Of a stretch of 64,000 nt of DNA, positions 53,301 to 60,122 are shown in pieces; within the stretch, counting starts at the first letter, position 1, and every line of letters begins with the position of its first letter. Source of the stretch: Prevotella sp. UBA4330. GTDB taxonomy: Bacteria; Bacteroidota; Bacteroidia; Bacteroidales; Bacteroidaceae. Location of the stretch: assembly GCA_002394385.1 (NCBI GenBank), contig DGTS01000010.1:1-64000 (forward strand), in the 5' to 3' direction. A program made the position numbers and the translations under genes. The notes beneath the pieces are model-generated. The model worked only from the letters and a program-made list of their open reading frames with translations, ran no database searches and was not told the origin of the DNA.

Positions 53301-53483
53301 GGTGATGGCACCGCCATTCTGCCCGTCAATGCGGACAGTAGCGCCAATCACGGGCTCGCCGGTAGCATCCTTGACTTGACCTGTCACAGTGTTCGACTGT
53401 GCGAAGGTCCCGACAGATAGGAATAACCCTAACAAGAGGGTAAGAACCCGCATAGGGATTCTAATTTTTACCTGCTTCATCAT
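50394..53483 (-). CDS. susC: Starch SusC-family TonB-dependent importer
   Basis: Outer-membrane maltooligosaccharide importer, 1029 residues. Signal peptide ending VGTFAQ, carboxypeptidase-like domain (VTGQVKDATGEPVIGATV), TonB-box region LNEVVVIGYGAVKKSDLTGS, plug with GKIAGVNITGKDGTPGGGAE and LKDASATAIYGSRGSNGV, barrel to the C-terminal YPRPISFILGLNLNF. First gene of the susCDEF operon. Its promoter shares one LacI operator with the divergent lacI gene. Confidence 0.96.
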   Translation of the reverse strand: MMKQVKIRIPMRVLTLLLGLFLSVGTFAQSNTVTGQVKDATGEPVIGATVRIDGQNGGAITDFDGNFTIDAPAGATLTISYIGYQDAKVTASPHMVVTLQEDAAQSLNEVVVIGYGAVKKSDLTGSVSALKPDSKNKGLVVNAQDMIQGKIAGVNITGKDGTPGGGAEIRIRGGSSLTATNKPLIVIDGIAMDNDGVKGLANPLSMVNPQDIESFNVLKDASATAIYGSRGSNGVIIITTKKGRRNLEVSYNGSVTMSMKKKTVDVMDGDQYRQFVIDRFGEGSAAYNVLGTANTDWQNEIYRTAISQDHSVSLSGTLSSLLPYRVSVGYTGQQGILKTSKFDRYTASLNLSPSLLQDHLKINLNGKGMWAKTRYADGAAIGAALWFDPTQSPYDYTSADAANFGNFFEWKSDGSALNDKTWPNTYYSLATKNPLAILELKDDTAISRDFIGSADVDYQVHGFEDLRLHMTAGADISSGRQSTNVLPSSPLSIYYGNSGSEKITKRNLQLSTYAQYYHDFNDAAKNHFDIMAGYEWQHFWRSKNNRYISYYPSTNPLAGQVYTDSGVDYDGDGVLEDYRFKTESYLVSFFGRANWSLMDGRYMLTGTVRRDGSSRFKEHWDTFPSFAFAWKIKDENKFREIDWLSDLKLRVGWGITGQQDIEGIDEQYRDYPYYAIYQANSGQGSLYPLIPGVVMVRPNEYNPDLKWEKTTTYNLGLDFGFFNQKLSGSIDWYFRKTTDLINKVTIPAGTNFRNQVISNIGSLQNVGTEVTLNWRAIDTKDWHWLISYNFTYNANKITKLTGGDDKNYYVPTGGISAGTGNTCQAHAVGHPASSFYVYQQAYDEAGKPIEGVVVDRNADGQITPDDLYFYKSPMAPVTMGLSSRLEWRNFDFGFSLRASIGNYVFNDLAAGTSNVGSGEIFSNSIYMTNRPIAAIEDGWSTYNQHAMLSDRWVQNGSFLKCDNITLGYSFADLFRAGNWRGVSGRVYATASNVFTITKYDGIDPEVFGGIDNNIYPRPISFILGLNLNF

Positions 53484-53619
53484 TCTACATTGTTTTTTAA
53501 GTTAGTGATTTATTTTTATTAGTTATTACTCTCATCAATGTGTCATTTCAAGGTAAGGTTAATAGGCAATTTCTTGTCCTTTTAATTCGTCTTGAGCCAA
53601 TTATGGCTGTTTCACTTTG

Positions 53620-53627
53620 CAAAATTA
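53620..53627 (-). promoter_or_regulatory. -7 box TAATTTTG of the starch susC operon
   Basis: TAATTTTGC on the minus strand. No TTTG at -33, but CATTGTTC as at the amylase promoter. The operator core begins 55 nt upstream. Confidence 0.65.
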
Positions 53628-53681
53628 GTTTTAAATGTGTTACATTGTTCTTTTTATTACGACTATTTTTAGTATTTTTGC

Positions 53682-53697
53682 GCGCAAACGTTTGCGC
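53682..53697. promoter_or_regulatory. LacI operator GCGCAAACGTTTGCGC between susC and lacI
   Basis: Perfect 16-bp palindrome. It lies exactly halfway: 55 nt separate its 14-bp core from the susC -7 box on one side and from the lacI -7 box on the other. A single bound dimer could act on both promoters. Confidence 0.9.
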
Positions 53698-53751
53698 ATG
53701 TTAATCACTATAAATAAATATAATGTACGCGCGAGTTACGAATCTTTTAAA

Positions 53752-53759
53752 TAATTTTG
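53752..53759 (+). promoter_or_regulatory. -7 box TAATTTTG of the lacI-MFS operon
   Basis: TAATTTTGC, consensus, giving a leader of about 100 nt to the start at 53868. Confidence 0.6.
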
Positions 53760-53867
53760 CAGCCAAGAACAAAAAACTGTGCAACAGTTACGCAAAAAGC
53801 GATGAGCGCAATCTGTGCTGCTCAAGACTCCACGCGTCAACTGTAGGCACACAACAAAACGAAACCT

Positions 53868-54893
53868 ATGAACGATAGCACCTCTTTCACGATGAAGGAC
53901 ATTGCCCGCGAACTGGGCGTGTCGGTGGCTACGGTGTCGAGAGCGCTGAAAGACAGTCCGCGCATCAGCACCGAGCAGAAGGAGCGTATCAAGAAATTTG
54001 CACGCGAGCACAACTTCTACCCCAACCTAACGGCAGAGCAACTGCGCCACAACCGCGTGAAACCGTCGAACATCATCGGCGTTATCGTACCGCAGATAGC
54101 CCACTACTATTTCTCCACCATACTGTCGGGCATCGAGGAGCAGGCACGCATCCGCGGCTACAACATCATGGTGGCGCAGAGCGAGGAACGCTACGACCTG
54201 GAGAAACGCATCTGCGAGCACTTCGTGGAAAACCGTGTATGCGGTGTGATTGTGTCGCAGGCGAAGGACACGGTGGAGTACGACCATTTCCAAAAACTTG
54301 CCGACATGGGCGTGCCACTGGTGTTCTACGACCGCATTTGCACGGGCATCAATGCCAGCCGTGTTGTGGTTGACGATTACATGGGGGCATTCACGGCAGT
54401 GACACACCTCATAGAGACGGGTTGCCGCCGTATCGCCTTCTACGGTGCCTCGATGAAACTGGAAATCTCGAAGAACCGATACAACGGCTACCGCGACGCC
54501 TTGCTGCGCCACGGATTGCAGATAGACGAGTCGCTGGAGTTCATCTGCGACAACCGCGCCGATGCCGAAGTGCTCACGCCCGAGGTGCTGAGCCGCCCGG
54601 ACAGACCCGACGCCTTCTTTGCCATCAACGACGACACCGCCATCGGAATATTATATACCGCGAAGCGAATGGGGCTGAAAGTGCCCGAGGAAGTCAGCAT
54701 CTGCGGATTCACCAACGGCGAACGCGCCGTGGCATGCGACCCTATGCTCACCACCGTTGAGCAGCGAGGGCACATGGTGGGCGAAGAGGCAGTAGATGTG
54801 CTTGTGGCTCATGTCGAGAAACTACTGCCCCCGGGGAAGATTGAGAAGAAAGTGGTGAGGACACGACTGGTGGTCAGAGGCACCACGCGTTGA
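53868..54893 (+). CDS. LacI-family regulator of starch/maltose genes
   Basis: A 341-residue LacI/GalR protein. N-terminal HTH (MKDIARELGVSVATVSRAL, 9-27), hinge helix NLTAEQLRHN (53-62) with Leu59, the residue type that wedges into the central CG of the operator. Periplasmic-binding-like sensor core follows (IIGVIVPQIAHYYFSTIL, RIAFYGAS, FFAINDDTAIG). The effector is probably maltose or another alpha-glucoside (inference). It is divergent from susC, 35 nt before the MFS transporter gene. Operator positions far upstream of the -7 boxes suggest activation rather than repression. Confidence 0.92.
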   Translation: MNDSTSFTMKDIARELGVSVATVSRALKDSPRISTEQKERIKKFAREHNFYPNLTAEQLRHNRVKPSNIIGVIVPQIAHYYFSTILSGIEEQARIRGYNIMVAQSEERYDLEKRICEHFVENRVCGVIVSQAKDTVEYDHFQKLADMGVPLVFYDRICTGINASRVVVDDYMGAFTAVTHLIETGCRRIAFYGASMKLEISKNRYNGYRDALLRHGLQIDESLEFICDNRADAEVLTPEVLSRPDRPDAFFAINDDTAIGILYTAKRMGLKVPEEVSICGFTNGERAVACDPMLTTVEQRGHMVGEEAVDVLVAHVEKLLPPGKIEKKVVRTRLVVRGTTR

Positions 54894-54928
54894 GGAGATA
54901 ACATTAAGCACTAAACAATAAAACACAA

Positions 54929-56263
54929 ATGGAAAAACCAGATTTAAAATTCTCGCAACTATGGAACCTTAGTTTCGGATTCTTCGGAGTGCAGATAGCA
55001 TACGCACTGCAGAGCGCCAACATCTCGCGCATATTCTCAACGCTCGGAGCCGACCCGCACAACCTCTCATACTTCTGGATACTGCCGCCGCTTATGGGCA
55101 TCATCGTGCAGCCTATCATCGGAACACTGAGCGACAAGACGTGGACGCGCTTCGGCCGTCGAATCCCCTATCTCTTCGTGGGTGCCGCATGTGCCGTTGC
55201 CGTGATGTGCCTGCTGCCTAACGCCGGTTCCTTAGGCATGGCGGTGAGCACAGCCATGATTTTCGGACTCTTCTCGCTGATGTTTCTCGACACAAGCATA
55301 AACATGGCGATGCAGCCTTTCAAGATGCTTGTTGGAGACATGGTCAACGAGAAGCAGAAAGGTCTCGCCTACTCCATACAGAGTTTCCTGTGCAATGCAG
55401 GCTCAGTGGTGGGCTATGTGTTCCCGTTCTTCTTCACGTTGCTTGGCATTGCCAACGAGGCTCCTAAGGGAATAGTGCCCGACTCCGTGATATGGTCGTT
55501 CTATATCGGCGCCGCCATCCTCATACTTTGCGTCATCTACACCACGCTGAAGGTGAAAGAATGGAACCCCGAGGACTATGCCAAGTATAACGGCCTGTCC
55601 GAAAAAACCGGCAAAGAAGGTGAGTCGGGCAATTCGGAAAGCAGCAACTGGCTCACCCTTCTCAAGAATGCGCCCTCCACGTTCTGGAAAGTGGGACTGG
55701 TACAGTTCTTCTGCTGGGCAGCATTCATGTATATGTGGACCTACACCAACGGCGCCATTGCCAGCGTGTGCTTCGGTGTTGACATGAGCGATGCCAACGC
55801 CACCATGAGCGAGGCATATCAGAAGGCAGGCAACTGGGTGGGAATACTCTTCGCCGTGCAGGCCATCGGCAGCGTCATCTGGGCGGCAGTGCTCCCCAAG
55901 ATTGGCAACCGCAAGTTCGCATACGCCATATCGCTCGTGCTCGGCGGCATAGGTTTCGCCACCGTGCCCTTCTTCTCCAACCAGTACATGCAGTTCATCC
56001 CCTTCCTGCTCATCGGCTGCGCATGGGCTGCAATGCTTGCAATGCCGTTCACCTTTGTCACCAACGCCCTTGAGGGTTACGGCCACATGGGAGCCTATCT
56101 CGGACTCTTCAACGGCACCATCTGCATCCCTCAGATTGTGGCTGCCCTCGTCGGAGGCATCATCCTCAGCCTTGTCGGCTCTGTGCAGAGCAACATGATG
56201 GTTGTGGCTGGCGTGCTTCTGGTCATCGGCGCACTGTGTGTGGGAGTGATTAAAGAGAAGTAA
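54929..56263 (+). CDS. MFS sugar transporter, maltose/sucrose SLC45-like type
   Basis: Inner-membrane symporter, 444 residues, twelve membrane segments. The signature GTLSDKTWTRFGRRIPYLF lies after the second segment; FLDTSINMAMQPFKMLVGDM and the amphipathic loop at about 195-230 are also typical. Relatives in Bacteroidetes stand in maltose or starch clusters and import maltose or glucose released in the periplasm. Co-transcribed with the LacI gene. Confidence 0.9.
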   Translation: MEKPDLKFSQLWNLSFGFFGVQIAYALQSANISRIFSTLGADPHNLSYFWILPPLMGIIVQPIIGTLSDKTWTRFGRRIPYLFVGAACAVAVMCLLPNAGSLGMAVSTAMIFGLFSLMFLDTSINMAMQPFKMLVGDMVNEKQKGLAYSIQSFLCNAGSVVGYVFPFFFTLLGIANEAPKGIVPDSVIWSFYIGAAILILCVIYTTLKVKEWNPEDYAKYNGLSEKTGKEGESGNSESSNWLTLLKNAPSTFWKVGLVQFFCWAAFMYMWTYTNGAIASVCFGVDMSDANATMSEAYQKAGNWVGILFAVQAIGSVIWAAVLPKIGNRKFAYAISLVLGGIGFATVPFFSNQYMQFIPFLLIGCAWAAMLAMPFTFVTNALEGYGHMGAYLGLFNGTICIPQIVAALVGGIILSLVGSVQSNMMVVAGVLLVIGALCVGVIKEK

Positions 56264-56331
56264 CAAAAAGTAATATAGGCTATTTTACCAACCAATATAG
56301 GCTATTTTGGTCAGCAAAATAGCCTATATTG
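56264..56331. repeat. R1 repeat, three copies, one inverted
   Basis: Two ATATAGGCTATTTT units and one inverted AAAATAGCCTATATT. They start right after the MFS stop and end at the -33 box of the next promoter. Confidence 0.85.
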
Positions 56332-56332
56332 T

Positions 56333-56362
56333 TTTGCATTTCGACTGAAATTAGTAACTTTG
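56333..56362 (+). promoter_or_regulatory. Promoter of the PAP2 gene
   Basis: TTTG (56333-56336), 18 nt, TAACTTTG (56355-56362). Only 9 nt lie between the -7 box and the ATG, so the mRNA would be nearly leaderless. Confidence 0.7.
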
Positions 56363-56371
56363 CAGCCGTAA

Positions 56372-56980
56372 ATGAGAAGGTTTTTGCTATCTATCATCCT
56401 TATGAGTGCCACCATCTTGTGCATGGCACAGGAAGGAGTTGCCGCCGACAATGGCGCCAACAAAGGCGCTACGGGCAGCCGCTACCACGGCGACGGCATC
56501 GACGACGTGCTGCAATACTCGCCGCTGGCAGCCACCATAGCACTGAAGTTGTTCGGCGTGGAGAGCAAGAGCGAATGGGGAAACCTGCTCATCAACACTA
56601 CCGCGACATACGCCAACACCGCCATACTGAGTTACATGCTGAAGCACTCGGTCAACTCCACGCGCCCCGACGGCACCGACAACCACTCTTTCCCGTCGGC
56701 ACACACCGCCATAGCCTTTGCCGGTGCCACCATCATGACTAAGGAGTACTGGCATGTGTCGCCGTGGATTGGCGTGGGAGCCTACACCGTAGCAGCCGTC
56801 ACCGCCGCCGACCGCGTTCGCCGCAACCGCCACCGCTGGATTGACGTGGCGGCAGGTGCCGCCATCGGAGTGGCCACCGCCGAACTGGGTTACTACATCG
56901 GGGGGCTCATTCTGCCCGACCGAGAGCAGTATTCGCTCTCTGTCTCGCCCACAGGACTTGAACTTGTGGTGAAACTTTAG
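56372..56980 (+). CDS. PAP2-family membrane phosphatase
   Basis: A 202-residue protein with signal peptide or anchor (MRRFLLSIILMSATILCMAQ). The three acid-phosphatase motifs are visible: KHSVNSTRPDG (KxxxxxxRP), FPSAHT (PSxH) and DRVRRNRHRWIDV (Rx5HxxxD). Family enzymes remove phosphate from lipid phosphates such as undecaprenyl pyrophosphate, PGP or polyprenyl-phosphoribose-phosphate. It precedes an envelope glycan gene group, which favours a polyprenyl substrate. Confidence 0.87.
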   Translation: MRRFLLSIILMSATILCMAQEGVAADNGANKGATGSRYHGDGIDDVLQYSPLAATIALKLFGVESKSEWGNLLINTTATYANTAILSYMLKHSVNSTRPDGTDNHSFPSAHTAIAFAGATIMTKEYWHVSPWIGVGAYTVAAVTAADRVRRNRHRWIDVAAGAAIGVATAELGYYIGGLILPDREQYSLSVSPTGLELVVKL

Positions 56981-56994
56981 GCTTACCGAGGATG

Positions 56995-57125
56995 CGGTTG
57001 ATGCTTAACGGGAGTGTCATTGATGCCTTATGAGAAGGTCATTGATATATAATTGGGACACGAATGATGCATTATTGAAACATCATTGATATATAATTGG
57101 AATGTGAGTGATAATGAATGGGAGT
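56995..57125. repeat. GGTCATTGATATATAATTGGG tandem repeat, about 22-30 nt period
   Basis: Four or five degenerate units with a common CATTGAT core fill the spacer between the PAP2 and acyltransferase genes and end at the latter's start. Confidence 0.75.
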
Positions 57126-57133
57126 TTTAGTTG

Positions 57134-58135
57134 ATGTCAAGCATTAAGTTTTCTTCACTTAGCGAGCACCGCACCGAACTGATGGGGGCGGCGATGCTCT
57201 TTGTAATGCTCTTCCATGTGGGCATGGACCGTCACAGCACTTTCTACGCCCTTCACCGCATCGGCAACGTTGGCGTTGACATATTCCTGCTGCTCAGCGG
57301 CATCGGTCTTTGGTTTGCGTGGCAGAAGAAGCCGTCGCTGCGCCACTTCTACTGGCGCCGTTTCGTCCGTCTCTACCCTGCATGGCTCATCATGGCGATG
57401 CTTTTCTACATCCCGAACCACATCAACACTCCCGGCGGAGGCTATAGTCCCGACATTCTGAACCTTGTACTGAACATTCTGTTCGGCTGGAGTTTCTGGC
57501 GATGCGACGACCTCACGTTCTGGTTCATACCGGCAATCATGGTGCTCTATCTCGTCGCCCCGTTCTATCTTCGCCTCATCCGCCGCAGCCCTTCATGGCG
57601 ATGGTTGCCGGCGGTGGCTATGGTTTGGGCTGTGATGGTGCAGTACTACCCTCCCGTCCACTCGCTTGTGGGCCATGTAGAGATATTCTGGAGCCGCGTG
57701 CCCATTTTCCTCTTGGGCATCAATTTCGGCTCTATGGTGCAGGAGAAGCGCACCTTAGAAGGTTCCGCCCTGTGGCTTCTGCTGCTCACGCTGGCGCTCA
57801 GTCTCACGATGTGTCTTGAGTTCGAGGAGTCGTGGCGCGGCCGTTTCCCGCTGTTCCTCGAGCGCATGGTGTATATCCCTCTTGCCGTTTCGCTCTCGCT
57901 TCTGCTTGCCCATTGCCTCGCGAAAGCGCCCCGCTGGCTGCTCCGCGGCATGGCTTTCGTGGGCATGCTGTCGCTGGAGGCATATCTGATACACCTCCAT
58001 TTCATTCTCGTCAATGTGCAGAAGTACGACCTCGGCTATGTGCTGACGTCGCTCATAACCATCGTCGTGTCGCTCGCTCTTGCCTTCGTACTGCACCATT
58101 TGGTGGCTTTCGTCACCCGTTTTTTGCCGCGATAG
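57134..58135 (+). CDS. Acyltransferase family 3 membrane protein
   Basis: A 333-residue polytopic protein of the OafA/acyltransferase-3 type with about ten membrane segments. Landmarks: AMLFVMLFHVGMDRHS with the conserved histidine in the first segment, GVDIFLLLSGIGLWFAW, FYWRRFVRLYPAW and LSLEAYLIHLHFI. It transfers acetyl or another acyl group to surface sugars. I chose ATG 57134 over the TTG one codon earlier. Target glycan unknown; neighbours suggest a cell-surface polysaccharide. Confidence 0.85.
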   Translation: MSSIKFSSLSEHRTELMGAAMLFVMLFHVGMDRHSTFYALHRIGNVGVDIFLLLSGIGLWFAWQKKPSLRHFYWRRFVRLYPAWLIMAMLFYIPNHINTPGGGYSPDILNLVLNILFGWSFWRCDDLTFWFIPAIMVLYLVAPFYLRLIRRSPSWRWLPAVAMVWAVMVQYYPPVHSLVGHVEIFWSRVPIFLLGINFGSMVQEKRTLEGSALWLLLLTLALSLTMCLEFEESWRGRFPLFLERMVYIPLAVSLSLLLAHCLAKAPRWLLRGMAFVGMLSLEAYLIHLHFILVNVQKYDLGYVLTSLITIVVSLALAFVLHHLVAFVTRFLPR

Positions 58136-58178
58136 CAACTTTTTGGCGGCTATGATGTCTTTATTTCATAAAAAGATG

Positions 58179-58186
58179 TAACTTTG
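58179..58186 (+). promoter_or_regulatory. -7 box TAACTTTG of the UbiA-like gene
   Basis: TAACTTTGC matches the consensus. Only 13 nt separate it from the ATG, again a very short leader. No TTTG at -33. Confidence 0.55.
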
Positions 58187-58199
58187 CACGTGTAAAACA

Positions 58200-59084
58200 A
58201 TGAGCATGAAGGAAATATTCCGACTGATACGTCCCAAGCAATGGCTGAAGAACTTGTTTGTTTTTCTGCCTGTGTTCTTCGGCGGTGCCCTCACCGACAG
58301 CCACGCCGTGCTGCCCGTGGTGGCCACATTCTTTGCCTATTGCTTCATTGCCTCTTCGGTCTATTGTTTCAACGACATCATTGATGTTGACGCCGACCGC
58401 CGCCACTCGGTGAAATGCCGCCGCCCGATAGCCTCGGGCGCCATCACCATAGGGCAGGGCTACATGCTCATGGCCGCAATGTTCATACTCGCCATAGTGC
58501 CGATGCTGTTTGTCGGCGATGCCTGGTATAAGGTGGCTCTGGTGCTGTTGGGCTACTATGTGCTCAACATCGGCTACTGCGCGCGCCTGAAGCAATATGC
58601 CATTGTCGATGTGTGCATCGTGGCGTTCGGCTTTGTGCTGCGCCTGCTTGCTGGCGGCTTCGCCTCGGGTGTGCCTTTGAGCAAATGGATAGTGATGGTG
58701 ACGTTCCTGCTCACTCTGTTCCTCTCGTTCGCCAAGCGGCGCGACGACGTGGTGCGCATGGAGGCTACCGGCATTGCGCCGCGCAAGAACACCATACGCT
58801 ACAACCTCACCTTCATCAACCAGGCCATCACCATCACGGCAGCCGTGACGCTGGTGTGCTACATCATGTACACGGTGTCGCCGGAGGTGGAGGCGCGCAC
58901 CGGTAGCCAGTACATCTACCTCACGTCGCTCTTTGTGCTGATAGGACTGCTCCGCTACATACAGATAACGGTGGTCGATGAGAAAAGTGGCGACCCCACA
59001 AAGATAATGCTTTCCGACAGGTTCATGCAACTCGTGGTGCTCGCATGGGGCATCATGTTCCTCATTGCCATCTACATATTATGA
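58200..59084 (+). CDS. UbiA-superfamily enzyme, polyprenyl-phosphate phosphoribosyltransferase-like
   Basis: A 294-residue protein with about nine membrane segments. RPKQWLKNLFVF at the start, the Mg-binding FNDIIDVDADRRH (NDxxDxxxD) with CRRPIASG, and LKQYAIVDVCIVAFGFVLRL with AGG and LSKW follow the pattern of mycobacterial decaprenyl-phosphate 5-phosphoribosyltransferase rather than quinone prenyltransferases. That enzyme joins PRPP and polyprenyl phosphate, first step to a polyprenyl-linked ribose or arabinose donor. A HAD phosphatase gene follows by 27 nt, fitting removal of the 5-phosphate. Chemistry here is inferred. Confidence 0.85.
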   Translation: MSMKEIFRLIRPKQWLKNLFVFLPVFFGGALTDSHAVLPVVATFFAYCFIASSVYCFNDIIDVDADRRHSVKCRRPIASGAITIGQGYMLMAAMFILAIVPMLFVGDAWYKVALVLLGYYVLNIGYCARLKQYAIVDVCIVAFGFVLRLLAGGFASGVPLSKWIVMVTFLLTLFLSFAKRRDDVVRMEATGIAPRKNTIRYNLTFINQAITITAAVTLVCYIMYTVSPEVEARTGSQYIYLTSLFVLIGLLRYIQITVVDEKSGDPTKIMLSDRFMQLVVLAWGIMFLIAIYIL

Positions 59085-59111
59085 CACTGCGCGCCTTTTA
59101 GAAGATAAGAC

Positions 59112-59717
59112 ATGGAGATTCACGCATTCGACTTTGACGGCACGCTGACACGGAGCGACTCGCTGCTGGGCATAATACGCCACCAGCGCGGCACGGCAGG
59201 ACTGATGCGCGTGCTCCTGATGCACGCTCCCAACCTACTGATGATGAAGGCTGGGCGCTACCCCAACTGGAAAGTGAAGCAGAAGGTGTTCCGAATGTGC
59301 TTCGGAGGAATGACTATCGACGACTTCAACGCGCTCTGCCGCGACTATGCTCAGAAACATCTCGACATACTGAGAGCCGACGGCATGAGGCAGGTTGACG
59401 ATGTACTGCGGCGCGGTTGCCGCGTTGTCATCATCAGCGCAAGCATCGACAACTGGGTGCGTCCGTTCTTCCAAGGTCGCGAGGGCATCGAGATAGCAGG
59501 CACACAGGTGGAAGTCGTCGAGGGGAAACTTACCGGCCGCTTCCTTACCCGCAACTGCTACGGCAAGGAGAAGGTGGAACGTCTGCTCAAACTCTATCCC
59601 GACCGCCAGTCATATCGCCTCGTGGCATACGGCGACAGTCGTGGAGACCGCGAACTGCTTGCCTTCGCCGACGAAGCACACTACCGCGAGTTTAAAGGTA
59701 AAAAAGTAAAAGAGTAA
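59112..59717 (+). CDS. HAD-superfamily phosphatase (HAD-IB type)
   Basis: A 201-residue soluble phosphatase. Motif I is FDFDGTLTRSDS (7-18), motif II VVIISASID (about 105-113), the lysine lies in the NCYGKEKVERL stretch, and motif IV is AYGDSRGDRELLAFAD. This is the SerB/phosphoserine-phosphatase-like group. Directly behind the UbiA-like gene, it probably dephosphorylates that enzyme's product or a related sugar phosphate. Its final KGKKVKE residues and stop codon come from the R3 repeat that follows. Confidence 0.88.
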   Translation: MEIHAFDFDGTLTRSDSLLGIIRHQRGTAGLMRVLLMHAPNLLMMKAGRYPNWKVKQKVFRMCFGGMTIDDFNALCRDYAQKHLDILRADGMRQVDDVLRRGCRVVIISASIDNWVRPFFQGREGIEIAGTQVEVVEGKLTGRFLTRNCYGKEKVERLLKLYPDRQSYRLVAYGDSRGDRELLAFADEAHYREFKGKKVKE

Positions 59718-59850
59718 AAAGGTAAGAAGGAAGTAGGAAAGTAAAAAGGTAAAAGAGTAAAAAGGTAAGAAGGAAGTAGGAAAGTAAAAATGTAAAAGAG
59801 TAAAACAGTAAAAAGGAAGTTTAAAAGTAAAAAGCAAAGAGAACGATATA
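59690..59850. repeat. R3 repeat GTAAAAAGGTAAGAAGGAAGT
   Basis: A long purine-rich tract. A unit of about 55 nt (AGTAAAAGAGTAAAAAGGTA then AGAAGGAAGTAGGAA) occurs twice almost unchanged. It begins inside the HAD gene. Confidence 0.85.
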
Positions 59851-59894
59851 CAATTAGACCTCACAAATGATACTGTGTTCCAAAAGATGCAGTA

Positions 59895-60055
59895 CACGAT
59901 GTCTCCCTGCCCCTGTAGGGGAGTCGTTAGCAATGGGGTCAGTGATATGAAGAAAGGTGATAGAAGAACATGGAGGATGATGCGAGTGGATTAAGATACT
60001 GACCCTACCCCTGCCCCTACCCTACAAGGGCGGGGAGTCGTTAGCAATGGGGTCA
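59895..60055. repeat. R5 C-rich repeat, two copies
   Basis: CCCCTGTAGGGGAGTCGTTA and AAGGGCGGGGAGTCGTTAGC share GGGGAGTCGTTAGCAATGGG, an exact 20-nt match. The 405-nt spacer 59718-60122 holds only R3 and R5 repeats, no gene. Confidence 0.82.
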
Positions 60056-60067
60056 TATAGTATATAA

Positions 60068-60113
60068 TTACCAAAGTGAAAGAGTAGGAAGGTAAAAAGT
60101 AAAAAAGCAGAAA
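60068..60113. repeat. R3 repeat before the membrane-protein gene
   Basis: AGTGAAAGAGTAGGAAGGTA and AAAAGTAAAAAAGC lead to GGCTACCAAATG, where the next gene starts. GGCTACCAAAT also precedes the gene at 16711. Confidence 0.7.
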
Positions 60114-60122
60114 GGCTACCAA

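Noticed and set aside
55403..56266. Minus-strand reading frame of 287 codons
   Set aside because: Antisense to the MFS transporter; His/Glu-rich, no domain.
58161..59030. Minus-strand reading frame of 289 codons
   Set aside because: Antisense shadow of the UbiA-like gene; low-complexity His/Glu/Arg composition, no motif.
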